Of a stretch of DNA of 64,000 bases, positions 46,301 through 59,500 are shown piece by piece. The position numbers and the translations under genes are program-made. The stretch comes from Ptychodera flava. Lineage: Eukaryota > Hemichordata > Enteropneusta > Ptychoderidae. Position 1 is the stretch's first letter. Every line of letters starts with the position of its first letter. The notes below the pieces were generated by a model, which did no database searches, was not told the DNA's origin, and saw nothing but the letters and a program-made list of their open reading frames with translations. The stretch covers positions 2,537,001 to 2,601,000 of the forward strand of contig NC_091942.1 in NCBI RefSeq assembly GCF_041260155.1, in the 5' to 3' direction.

Positions 46301-47841
46301 TCTGAAGAAGCTTTTCATACCTGTCTTCTGGTGATACACACTTTGATCCAACGGGTGATAAAATTAGCCCTCCAAATCGCTGTGAAAGTCGCAGTGACTT
46401 TACAAAGCCCATTCTGGCTAGTTTACGTCCAGAACATTTCTTGGGGTCGCAATGTCCCATATCCCACATAGCCAAAGGGCATGGAAATTTGATCTCATCA
46501 TCTGTTCCAGACGCACCCTCACCAGATTCGACATCCTCATTGTCAGAGTCATCTGAAATCAGAAATAAATTGGTTTTAAGTCAGGAAAACCAAACATTGA
46601 CGTCATCTGTTCACAGTTTATGTGCTCTTTTTGTGCTCAGATGTGTGAATGCATGTTTTGGAGTCAGATGCCCCCAAAGTGTAGGGTCAGTAGAGTTTGT
46701 TAGATTGATGGATAAGACATAAAATACTGATCTTGAAGCAAGTATTTCAAATCAAACCATGGAGGGGTTAGAGTTATTGGCTAATTTTGGGACCTCTGAG
46801 GAAGTCTTTCTTATGTACATGAAAAATTCCAGACATGAAAAGTGGGATACTGTAGAGATGCTAGAGAAATGAATTCACCACACTGATATCAATTGTCCGC
46901 TACTCCCGCCGAATATCAACTGGTCTTTATTCCTACACTTAAAAATGCGCTGACCCAACTTGGCATATTTTGCTTAAAATAATTTTTTTGCAAATATTCA
47001 TTCAATTTAAATTAATTTGTCAACCCAAGATTAATATGTTGGTCAGGTTCACCTTTAAGCTTGTCAAGCAGTCGTAAGTTGCGTGATAAAGAAGTGTTAA
47101 TTTATGCAAATCATCTGATTCTTTCCTGACTTCTCTTTTTTCCCAACTTCAAAATTTCCCAATAATTACACTCACTCTGGCTGGGTCAAACTTTCTGAAA
47201 TTTTCACATATGTTCTTTAAATATCATATATAACAAAATAAGTATTTTTTTTGGCAATTAACTTCTTACATTTTGAATAAGAGGCATTTTCATTTTGCTA
47301 ATTATGCTTTCAATCACTTTTTTTGAGTGTTATCTTTCCACCCACGCCATTTTAGAATGAGGATACTTATACAAAATGAAAAAGTCGGTTTTTTTCTACA
47401 TATACTCGTTTCAATTACATTTACAATTACATTTCAGAAAATAGTATCAAGTTTTTGACTTACGTAAAAAGTAATTTTTTAGCATTATTACCAAAATTGA
47501 GTCTTTTTACCCCAAATATACACCTTCATCCTTAGAGTAAACTGTTGCTTAGCTACCACACTTAACATTAGATTCTCTGTTTTTTTAAATATATAGTATG
47601 AGGGGGCTTGCTTGTCATCTTAGATGAGTAATATTCCTTTGAAAAAAATACTGTGATGGCAACGTGGTTCTCAACCTTAATAGAATGAGTTCAGAATGTC
47701 GAGATTCTGTTTACCTTCTAAAGCAGCTTCCAGATCTCTTGTAAATTTTTCCATTTTATCGACATACCCCTGTCTCCGTCTGTCCTTCCCATCCTTTCTT
47801 TTTCCGCAGGCACCGTGACCTTGACCACGCTTTCTTCCCAT
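43324..47841 (-). CDS. TSR3: TSR3, 18S rRNA aminocarboxypropyltransferase
   Basis: Five coding exons on the minus strand: 47841-47715, 46552-46321, 45435-45242, 44452-44276, 43607-43324. They join in phase to 337 aa (human about 312). Residues 1-42 ([10 protein letters not shown]...) are the basic start. Residues 71-240 are the conserved core: [96 protein letters not shown]. The last exon adds an acidic tail with a run of 13 glutamates. TSR3 moves the 3-amino-3-carboxypropyl group of S-adenosylmethionine onto N1-methylpseudouridine of 18S rRNA, a late step of 40S maturation in the cytoplasm. The ATG at 47841 was preferred over the upstream in-frame one because it starts the conserved MGRK. 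It diverges from WASHC2 and converges on ERCC1. Confidence 0.95.
44508..44650. mobile_element. Miniature fold-back element, 143 bp
   Basis: Lies in TSR3 intron 3. The 35-nt left arm (44508-44542, starting CACCATTTTACAA) is almost perfectly complementary to 44616-44650. The centre includes TG/CA-rich sequence. No target duplication assigned. Confidence 0.85.
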
Positions 47842-48200
47842 ATCTCGGCAGTGTGTGTTTGCGAACTGAGTGCGATGAGCGCATGGAGCGTTGAATTGGA
47901 AAGTTACGACGGTACATACACACCGCACGTAGAGTGGGACGAAGAGCTAGAGTTGAGAGTGAATCGAAACGCCGGGAGGACTATCTTTTCGGTAAATGAG
48001 TGTCGCTTCCAACAAAGCTGTGGGTGAATGCTAGAGTGGTCACTCAAAAGAAATTATCGAGCGAGAAAGTAGACAGCTTGTAAGTTGTATATTTCATCAT
48101 CGGCATGTTTACAACACGGGCGCTGCCATTTTGTACGTGGCATGGTGGAGTATGGGTAGTGGGAGTGTGTATCTCGTGACTTCCGAGATTTCATTCCAAG
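47842..48200. promoter_or_regulatory. Bidirectional promoter interval of TSR3 and WASHC2
   Basis: Only 359 bp separate the two start codons, which face away from each other, so both promoters must fit in or around this interval. No TATA box is evident. Promoter function is inferred from geometry. Confidence 0.6.
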
Positions 48201-48208
48201 ATGGCGCC
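48197..48208 (+). promoter_or_regulatory. TISU-like initiator around the WASHC2 start codon
   Basis: CAAGATGGCGCC matches the short-leader initiator consensus SAASATGGCGGC at all but one position. The element combines YY1-type transcription initiation with start-codon selection in housekeeping genes. If real, the leader would be very short. Confidence 0.45.
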
Positions 48209-50461
48209 CCCAGCACCACCTCCGCCACCTGACCCTGAAACATTAACGAATAGCTCCGAAAGCATACACGGAGGTTCAGCAGAGGTGAGTAATTTCACGA
48301 AAATATTGAACAAAGTATGGAAAGATACGTTCAAAAATCGACGGCAAATCCAAGTGACAAAATAAGCCATCATAATATAGCAAACCTGTACTCTGCAATC
48401 AATTTACAACCGATACCGTGTACGTCATGTTCAGGCATCACACGGAAGAAAATGAAAACAAAATGTACTATACATTAGGTTTGGATTAAGTGAATTGCTG
48501 CGACAAAGTTATAAAATCGTAATCAAAATAAAAGGGATGTGATAACGAATTTTTCTACAATTTATTGTTAATGACTAGAGTTACAAGCTAAGTACAGTTC
48601 ATTTTGTAATCATTTGTCATTCAATTTCAAAGGTTTGTCATGTTTTTAATGATTTGTTTAATTGGGAAGCAATTAATTCACAAAAAGCAGCAACCGGCTG
48701 CATTTTCCTGGAAATGTGAACAATAATTCAACCCAATGCGTTTGATGCAGTATTTGATGTTTGTTTGTATTGTGTACATGGAGGTTTGTACAAACCATAC
48801 ATGTACTTAAACCGTAGAAACCTGTGGTGACTTTAAGCAGTCCAGTTTCAAAAACGCCTCTTTTATGAGTTTGGATGGATACCCTTGTCGGTTGTTGATT
48901 TGTTAGATCTGGTACACACATTCTTCTCTTCTCATTACACTTCACTCATCATCACACTTTCACTTTCAGAATGTTGTTCACCAACTCAAACCTTACTAAG
49001 CCTTACCTGTTTCCAACATATTTACCTTCAGTTTCTGTCTGAATTTGATACAAAGTTGTCACTGTTTATTTACTGTGAAATGTTCAACATAAAGCATGTT
49101 ATTATAAACCTGTGTATGTAACCTATGGGATTTCGTAGTACAGTAAGTTTCGGTATCAGAGGATGTGGCGTCCAATAACTTTGCTGCAGACGCCTCGCTG
49201 GAGTACAGTAACTTTAGGTGTTATTGGACGCTATTTGACCTCTGACCTCATAACACCTTTACATCAACACAGGAAAAACAAGAGATTTTACATTTTTACA
49301 AAAAATATACTTTGCAACATTCATTACTTCATGCAGTGAATGATGGTCATTTCAAAATCTGTGAATTTGAGTGAAATTATGCCGCTGACCTATAAAATTC
49401 TACCATGTGCACAAAGCTATTGCAATTCACGGGTTGAAATTTCATGCTATGCGGACCATGGTATGCACTTAGCGGACGCGCTGAATGCGTTCCCAGTCTG
49501 CTTGCGCTCGCTCGGTACAGTGTGGGATTAACATCTGTGTTTCCTCTGGCTTCTGAAATTTTTTAGTAAATTTACGAATTGGGTATTGAAACTTTTCGTA
49601 AATTTTGAAATTTATAAGTAAACTTAACCGTTCCAATACGGAATATCATTCAATCAAATTCAAATTAAGTACCACATGTGCTTAGAACGATTTTGAGGTT
49701 ATGGGGCCTTCAGCTCTCAATCAACTAGCTGCTTCCTTGCATTCGTATATTTACGAATCAACAATGAAAAAAATTAGTAAATCATCTAAAAAATTAGTAA
49801 TTTTACGAATTTGAGAGTGGCAGAGGAAACACAGAACATCCTAAATATGCCTGATTTCGACTTTTTTATGGTAAAATTGGACTAAAAAAGTGTAATAATA
49901 AGGTTATTCACACAGTACTGGGATTTATGTCCTCATACATCGTGTGCTTTGGTATTGTCTGAGATGCATAGTGTTGAGGACAATACCTCCGCTGCACAAT
50001 GTACTTGGACATAAATCCTTGTAATTTGTGAATAAGCTTAAATTATTTTTGATTTTGTTGTTGCTGCCAATCGTCGTCATTTGACAAGTCTAAACTGAGA
50101 ACAGTTACACATTCGAGACCTATTTGTTCATTAAGGCACATAATGTATGCTGACTTACCAACCACTCACCCTCTAGTCATTGAGAATAACATTGCTCATT
50201 CATCATTAGTGTGCGATGTTGATTGGTTGTTTTGGAACAGTAAATAATTGAATAACAGTTAGAGTAATTAGAAAAGTATGATGTATGAATTATATAAAGT
50301 TATGATGGAAAGTGCAATTCTTTGAAATTTGGGAAAATGTACAGTAGTATTGATGGAATTGCTGAAATATGATATGTCAACTATATTTTCAATTTTTGGA
50401 AGAGCAGATGGTTCAGTAACTTGTTTTCATTCCTTCAGCTTTAGCTTGAAGAAGAAGAAAA

Positions 50462-50534
<73 letters not shown>

Positions 50535-53500
50535 CTTAGTGCACATTATCAATGCTGACAAATCTACACTGTTAAACAAACGCTCTGAGTGGTTTCAAAA
50601 TGTCGCCACCAAAACAAATATTATTTATCGAATTTTAACACTACCTACAAATAGAATGTTTCGTCCCAATCATATATGTAAGAGTGTCGAGCTAGTAATC
50701 CTTTCACTCTATCTGAGGATTGCAAGATGCATGAAACTTAAGTAATAGATTTCATTACTTTGTACTTCAAGTAATCTGTTTATTTATAACGCTCTGCTTT
50801 TGCATTGAGCACTGTAATTTCCCACGAGGACATCTGTATACTTGATATATATAAATTTATTTATATGTTAATGAACCTGGGCACTCATCCAATCAAAATC
50901 CTACATCACAGTTGGTGACAACTATGTATTTTGTTTAGTATACTATTGTTTAAGATATATTTCAAATTAATGGCACTTATACGATAGAATAAACACACAA
51001 CATGATCAAATACATTTAGAGAATATGGACCTTGAACCTAACACTACAAAGCAAATGACAAACTGTAATTTGTTAAATAGGAAACATTCTTCTTCAAATG
51101 TTTGCATCGAAGAAAAAATAAACACTTTCCTGTTGTGAATGCAAACAAATCAGTTCTAGCAAATGAGGAAGTTCATTGATGAAAATTTTTCCATTTTGTT
51201 TTCTGTGTAAAGTCAAACATGCTTGAAAGTATACTATGTACCCATACTTGAATAGGTCTATAGGTCAAGCTAGTGTTTCCTCATACCGCCATCCATATAT
51301 ATATTTCATTAAATAAAAGAGCTAGCTTTGTTTGAAGACTAGCAAAGTTTCAAATAAGAGGTTACTGGTAGCACTTGCTAACAGCAGTAGAGCAATAACC
51401 CTTTTCCTGCCAAGTCGGTGAAAATCCGCTTGAAATTAGGTGTAGCTAGAATCTGAGCAGCCACGGCCGTTATCCTGCCAAGGCGGTGGAAATCGGGCTA
51501 CTTTTTGGTACCCCCTTTCCTGCCTAGTCGACGGAACTACGTGTAGCAAACCCTTGCTCGCGCTAGGGGTCGTTCGAGGACAGGTTTTGGGCGAGGAACG
51601 GCGTTTGCTCTCGAAATGGGTTCACAGAGAGTCCAAGGACAGGGAAAGGTGCGGAAGCTACCCAGCCAGTCCCCCACCCCGGTGGGGGACTGGTTTTTTT
51701 TTGGGGGGACGAGTAGCGTACTTGGCAGGTTAGCACGTTGACGTATTCTAGCGGAGTTTGGGGTAACTTGGCTCTGAGGCACTACATAGATTGCGGCCGA
51801 AATTGACCGTCTCGGCAACGCTAATCTGTAAGGCAACCGCCTAAGACCGCCTCAGCTGGCGGTGCAATTTTTTGCCAATGGTGCGAGACAAAAATCACGG
51901 ACTTGGTCCTGATTGACGGGAAGTGCGGACGGATTTGACGGACTCGGCTTTCTCGAAGGCAACCGCCTAAGACCGCCTCAGCTGGCGGTGCAATTTTTGC
52001 CAATGGTGCGAGACGAAAATCACGGACTTGGTCCTGATTGACGGGAAGTGCGGACGGATTTGACGGACTCGGCTTGATTAGTCCCTGACATGGAACTGAT
52101 CCGAACGGACTTGAGCGACATTTGTGAAGGGTAACCACCATTTTTAACCGACTTGTTACCTTCTCGAAAAGACTACCCACTCAGATGTCGGACGTTGTCG
52201 GCTGCACTTGGCTCTAGACGTTCAAGCCGTGCAACGAAACACACCGCCTCAGCCTTGCCATTCAGGAACATGGCCTCAAAATTTGATACCATTGTTCACC
52301 GACTTGGCGGCTGCGGTTAGGTGCGTGAACCGTTGTTCACCGACTTGTTACGCCTATGTTGTCCCTGTGAAGTTCGGCTAACGGCCGAGTCTAACGGGAG
52401 TTGGCAGACCTGTGTTTGGTTTATACCGTAGTATGACCGACTCAGGTAGAGGTACCTGTCGGTATATTCCGAGTTTTACGCACTCGGGCGTCAATGACGG
52501 GTCGTCATCACCGCTGATGACGTAGACGTGCTGGCCACGTTATTTGAAGGAGCCATGTTTGCCCAACGGACGAGGCCGAGACAGCCGTTGACAATTTTGG
52601 CATCCTTCATCTTTGACCGCCTTAGTTGGGTAAGCCGCTCGGCAGGCGACGGTTATGACCTAAACAAGCCGCTGAAGCACTGTTCGTTGCGTACAAGAAC
52701 GAGACGGCCAGTCCATTACTGCTTAATGGGCAATCTGTCGGGTTGGCTTGTCACCGACTTGGATGACAATACGCCCTGCGCAGGCGTACTTAGAAGGGAC
52801 ATGAGGTTAAAGATACGGGTTTCCCACCCGTACTAAACATGGGCTTGGGGCAACGTCCTTGGGTGGCAGGTGCGCATGCCACGTACCCAGCTGGACGGAA
52901 TGTCAAGTTGAGATGCTAATGACATTGACTATGTTATGCTAAGTGCTCGATTGATTTGCATCGCAAATGAGTATTATTAGCATATCAAAGGTGCGGACAG
53001 GCAATTTACATGACGGGTAGGAATGTCAGCGCCGGTTGGTGGACTGATTGCTGTAGGTCCATTATAATAACAGGTGGATGCATATATTAACACCCCTGCG
53101 TCCAATCATGTCCAGGGCTTTGTTTCCCTGTGGCTTTAAAAGGGAGGGACCTGCTAGTCTGTCGACACTGTTCCAGACATGAGCTTGACGGACCGCAAAA
53201 GTTTTCTGAAGGCGAGCAGACGACTGAAGCTCAAAGATGCAGAGTCTCCGGGCGGTAGTGGTAGCGATCGTTGTGATGTCCCTAGTAAACGTTCTAAGAA
53301 GTCGGGCAAGAAACGCTCCCGTAAGGCGAAGCCATCTCCGGCTGAAAAACCCAGTGGTAAGCGTAAACGTAAGACGATCGTTCTGCCGATGAGGATGATG
53401 ACGGGTCACCGGTTGCCAGTGGTTCTCACCCGGCTGCTCCGGGAGAGACTACTTCACCTGCAGAGACTACATCTGCTCTTGTGGGAGATACTTCACCTGC

Positions 53501-56500
53501 ACAGACTACGTCTGCTGCTGCTAGTGAGACAGTGAGTAATGAGACGGCTGATGCCATTGGTTCTCCCCCGGCTGCTCCGGGAGAGACACCACCTGTTGCT
53601 ACTATGAGCCCTCATCCTGCGTCAGGAGAGGTTCCTGTGCCCAGTGCGAAAGAGCTTGAGTCCTCGTCATCAGCAGAGGCTGCCGAGCCCGCTCCTGCCA
53701 TAGTTTCGTGTGCTGCGATGTCCCCGCCGAAAAAGATAGTGCGGAAGGTTCGTTATCAGGATAGCCCACCTGATTTTGAGCCAGATATGATCCTTGATGC
53801 CGCTACGGGCGAGTTCAGGCCCAGACGCCCAGACGACGGTGATATCACCGCTGAGTCCGACTCGGAGGTTGACGAGGATGCGGCAGAGGACGATGACTTT
53901 TATGACAGGCAGTACGTAGGTGAGGCAAGCTCTGACGACGATGATGACGTTGCTGCTGTGTTGGCGGAGGACGACACACCTCCTGTCTGGCGTATGTCGG
54001 AGACTACCGATGCTAATATATTTGAGGAGACCGATTTTGACCATGAGAGAGGACCGACTTTCACCTTGCCCAGCCACGCCCGTGAGCTCGATTACTTTTT
54101 TAAGTTTATTCCAGCTACACTGATCAGATTGGCCAAGGACGAGACTAATAAATACGCCAAATTCACCAGCGACATATCGCTAGGAAAATAGATAAATACT
54201 GGCGTAACGCTGACTACCGAGAGGTGCAGGCGTTCATTGGCGTCTTAGTCTGTATGGGTATCGACCGTAAATCATCAGTGGAGGATTATTGGTCTAGCGA
54301 TCCCTTTCTGAGAAACCAGGGTATTTCTACTGTGATTACCCGCAGTCGCTTTCAGCAGCTTATGCGATACTTTCATCTGGCAGACCCAGAGAACGATCCA
54401 CGTCGTGATCCTGATGAGGCACGCCGCCGACGTCGGTGTCAGGAGGATCCCCTGTATAAAAATCAATCCATGGATGGAGCCCATAGTTGACCGGTGCGTA
54501 AATAATTATAAGATGGGTAGAGAGATCTCCATCGACGAGGGCATGGTGCGATTTAAGGGCCGTTCTAAATTTAAGCAGAGATTACCGCATAAGCCTGATC
54601 GAGACGGTTTCAAGATATGGCAGCTGTGCGACTCCACCACTGCATACATAGCTAACTTTGCACCGTACCTAGGTGTGAAATATCGGGATCGGACTGATGG
54701 GAGACGGCAGGAGCGAGGTGTGGTGAAAAGAATTACGATGGAGCTGGTCCAGCCATTCTGTGGATATAATCACAGCCTTCTGTGATAGCCTGTTTAGCAC
54801 GGTCGTTACTGCTAGAGAGCTGATGGAGACCGGGATCTACATGGTCGGGAGTTTCAACCGCCGTAATCGTCGCACCATGCCCCCTCAATTAATTCCGCCG
54901 GGTAAGAGGAAGCGCCTTCCTCTGTCTGTTGGGGATATGAAAGCCACGACCAGAACGGACTCTAGTCTTAACATCACTGCTTATCAGGATAGTAACGCTC
55001 AGGTGCTGATCTTGAATACGGTCTATCCACCCTTGGAGTGCGTGCCAGTGGGGGAGGGAGACGAGCGGCGACAAGTGCCTCTGTCGCTGTATAATTATCG
55101 CCGGTACATGGGAGGCGTCGACCGAGCCAACCAGAAGCGCAAGTACTTTCACACTGGGCGCAAGAACCACAGATGGTGGACATATCTGGCATGTTACCTG
55201 ATTGATGTTGCCCTGGTAAATGCATATATATGCTTCAAGCATGTACACCCTGATAGTAAGTTGACCCATAAGATGTTTCATCTGCGTGTCGGGAAACAAC
55301 TCATTGGCGGTTATTGTGGGCGATCGCAGCCCAGTGTGAGAGAGGTCGAGGCCACTGTTTCTCTTGCCTCGTACATCAATCCACAAAATCAGCCGATGCA
55401 CGTTGTCAGCCGTTTGGAGGGGCGGCAGAAATGCTGTAAAGTATGTAGCAGAGAGGGTAAGACCACTGCGAGCGGACGACTGTCTGAGACGTCCAAAGGA
55501 TGTAGTCTGTGCGGGGTTCATCTTCACGAGGGCGAGTGTTTTGCGGCTTTTCATCATCGCATGATGCTACGAGGTAAGAGGAGCATTGGCGTGCAGACCT
55601 CTACTCACACAGCCCCGACGACACCCATCAGCAAGAGAACCCGACGTAAATAACGGACAGGGGACAGCTTCGCCTAACAGTGGCTTGACTGTATTCTGAA
55701 CACGGACCATGATCACATTTTGAGCACGGTTGTGCCGTTTGTTTGTGCTTACGATCCCGCTGATTGTAAATTGAAACACGGATTATTTTGTACAATCCCC
55801 CGATTGTAATCTTTGTAACACGGACCATGCACTCGGACGTCGAGACAGACTCTGAGATTTATTATTCGGCATAATGTAAATTATTCCCGAATAAAATACT
55901 ATCTATGGATCGCATATTTTCGTTTTGTTTTGTTTTGTTTAGACGGATTATTTTGTACAATTCCCCCTATTATAATTTTTGAAACACGGATCTGCCACCC
56001 CGATTGTAATTTTTGAAACACGGACCATGCACTCGGACGTCGAGACAGACTCCGAGATTTATTGTTCGGCATAATGTAAATTATTCCCGAATAAAATACT
56101 ATCTATGGATCGCATATTTTCGTTTGTTTTGTTTTTACCCCCACTTTCGTTTTTGGCAGATCCGTAAGGACGCTATAGTAATGGATGAACATGCGTTGTA
56201 TCACGTGGGAGGGGCACAGCCCAACGGAGGCTGTGCTCGTGCGACGTAGACGTTGTACCAACCATCTGTCGTTGGGGTTAGTGCATAGAGCAGTTGCACT
56301 GTCCAGAGCTAAGGTGGTACAAAACTGCACCTTAGTAACAACTGCACAACTAACGTGTTAGGAAACGGTAACACTAACGAGCTAAGTGTTCACTGAACTG
56401 GCCAAACTACGTACACGCCTTCCTTCAATGGCGGAACTATGTCGTTGACACTACGTCAAAGCAGACTGCAATGTGCGACTCTTCCAAGTCGTTCAAAGTA

Positions 56501-59500
56501 CGTGGCCAAGTGACACAACCCAGGGGAAACAGGACAGGTTTGAGGGTGCTCCCGCACCCATAGCACTAACCCCTGGGTCTTCTACTAACCCACGAGAGAG
56601 GTGACGTTTCCCCGGTGTGGCCGTGCGTGCCGGCGAACGAGCTTTACTTCCGCGAAAGTAAGCTAGAAAAGGGCATAAAAGTGCACGTCCCCCGGGGCAA
56701 ACAACGCCCGTGACCTCGTCATTTTCTGGACACAACCTCATCAGCGGTTGCCCCTCTATACGGGCATGCAAAAATTTTTGAAGTCTAACACGTATATGGT
56801 CGGTAATCGTACCCCGAAAATGCGGTATTTTCCCGCCAAATGCCTGGCAGGAAAGCGTGCAGGAGAGCCTATCTTCTGTAGACACGGAAAAGGGGGCGGG
56901 TTTTGACCGACTTGCAGGATAACGGACAGGGGCGCTCGGCAGGAAAAGGGATAAACGTATCATTCAAACTTTTGAATTTTGAACTGCTGCTCCTACAGAC
57001 AGCCATATATCTTCAATGTCCTGAACAAAAGTGTTCCTAAGACTTACCAGAGGTGTAAGTATATGTTTACACAGCTAGGTAAATTATTACCACTCATAAA
57101 ACCTTTACATTGTTTTGTTGTACCATTAAAATGTAAAATTTCATCTGTAGCAATAGGACCCTTCTATGGTAGTCCAGTGGTAAATTACAAGCCATGCATC
57201 AATACATGTATCACCTGATGACAAATTGAATCCTTATTTTAAGAATGATTGCATTGTCCTTTTATCTTGTAATTCTCTGAATGACAAGAAATGTTTATAA
57301 TAAAATTGACATTTTTACAATTGTATAAACTATATTAGAAATTGCAGATGGATAATTGTTTTCCAGGCATTTCCTGCAGTCAACTCAATATTTCACCAAA
57401 AATTTCCATCATTTCTCAGGCACATGCCATGCAACTCCAGACTTTCCAGATGACCACATGTGTGTTATTAAGTTTATTTACCGGAAATAAATAGGCTTTA
57501 ATACCTGTTGATTTATTCAGATTTATTTGGACTATAAAGAAAGATAAAAGGGTAGATTCAGATTGGCATGAATAAGTCAACTGAAAGCTTTTAAAGTTAT
57601 TCTTGTCTCTGTACTGAAGGAAATTTGAGGACAAGTTCAAAAGGCAACATTAAACCAAATCATTATCAGAGGAGGATATACTTTCTTGTCTGGTTGTGCC
57701 AGGTTTCCTGGTTTTGATTATATTATTGTTACACGACACCTGATACAGACAGGTCTACTAAGTGTACAATTAATGACTGATTGCTGACCTGACCTAATGT
57801 CTAGTCTGCAAATAAAGGCCAACATGTAACAAAACATTATTTGTGCTACAAATTTATGGTCTCTGTATGTACCTTTTCATATGACCCAGTTAGTTAAGTT
57901 ATTGCAAATTTCAATCACTAATTTGAAATACCGGTATGTCTAAGATAAATTACGGTATTCAGCCATAATCTCTTGGAACTTTTCGGGTTCTTTGTATACA
58001 GGTTGTCATGTAGTTTTACATGCAAATAGCATACATGTATTCGTGACAACATCTAAACTCATGTGAGTAAACAGAGGTCTGTGCAATTATACATGCAGAA
58101 CAAACTGACAAAGTACAATGGACATTTTAGTGTCACATGCAAAACAGGCTCAGACAAAGGCAACACACACATTTGTCAATTGTGCAAGATATACTGACAG
58201 TGACAGTATGCGGGCCATTATGATAATATGGTTTTCTTTTCCTGCAGATGAATGGCCCAGTGGATGGTGGTGGAGCCAGCGGATCCATACCAAATGGTCC
58301 GGTATCACAGAATAATCAAGGGGATAAGGCATGGAGCCTATCAGAGATTCGTAAAGGAAGCACTAATTGGTCACTAGCATCAGATTCAGGGGTGAGAACA
58401 TCTTGTTATTGAAGTGTTTTTGTCAAAGGAGGGCCAATAAAACAGTTCATTAGTCCCCTTGGCATGAATGCTGTCATATTTATAGGGTATAGCAAAAAGC
58501 TTGTTGTGGTTCCGGACCAATGATTTAACTGCAATAATGCCATATAGCTAAGAGAATACACTGTGTAGGTAAATTCAAAGCATTACAAGCAATCACTTCT
58601 CCCTGATCAAAGACTAGTCAAGCGAGATAACCATTTTATAAAATATTGTGAAAGATGCAATGCTCCTGTAATAGTATTTTTGGTACTGTAGTCATGAAAA
58701 GATTTATTTCAAGCTTCACCATGACTTGGTGTCGTAGAATTTATCCAAACTCATCTGATCAAAGTAAATACTGATGCACTCTAGTACCCTTGCATATACA
58801 GTTTCAGAGTGAAAAGCATCAAACAGTTTGTTGCCATGGCAACAACTGAACTGCTGCAGAACCAAGTTTTTCACTTCCCCTGTAATCCAGTTTTGTGTTA
58901 GTCAGATTATGCTGACAGCATCATGGTTGGCAGAAGGAGTTTTCAGGGATGTGAGTGCTCAGTAAATATTGTATTACAGTAGATATTCAGACAGCAAACC
59001 AAAGGTGAAAATACAGATTGCAAGAATTTACATCAGCATCAATCACGGACTAAACAAAGCCAAACATTTGACCTCTGTGACCCCTGTTCAGTCTGAAAAA
59101 GCAAACACTTATTTTGTGTCAAATAGACTACAAAACAAGTTTTTGTGTAGGAAGCACCAGTTCTTTTACTCTTGTATTATATTAAAAAGAGAAATATTTG
59201 ACTAATTTATTATCGCCATTGCTGTCTAATACAATGTTTTATCAGGTCATCTACATGTAACTTCAATTTATTTGTTCCAATAAAACTGGTTTTTAATCCA
59301 GCACATAGCAGAAGGTGCATTGCTAATGATATAAGGTTTGCTGCATACATGCAGTACCATATGACAGATCTGTTGCAAAGGTTTTGAGAAGGAAGCCATT
59401 CCAGTTGATGAATACTGCTATGGAATGTCTACATACTCTATCTACTTCAACAATAATGTTTACTCAGTGACGTTATCCTGTAACAGTATTGATGCAGTAT

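Larger units (their letters stand above)
51399..56950 (+). mobile_element. Full-length piggyBac DNA transposon, 5.55 kb
   Basis: Inserted in WASHC2 intron 1 in the same orientation as the gene. The perfect 13-bp termini CCCTTTTCCTGCC (51399-51411) and GGCAGGAAAAGGG (56938-56950) are inverted. They are backed by an inner inverted repeat (CCGTTATCCTGC near 51467 and its complement near 56912). It carries a degraded piggyBac transposase, a 126-bp direct duplication near the left end and a 200-bp-period direct duplication near the right. The flanking duplication is ATAA (51395-51398 and 56951-56954), not the usual TTAA. GC content is higher than in the host intron. Confidence 0.93.
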
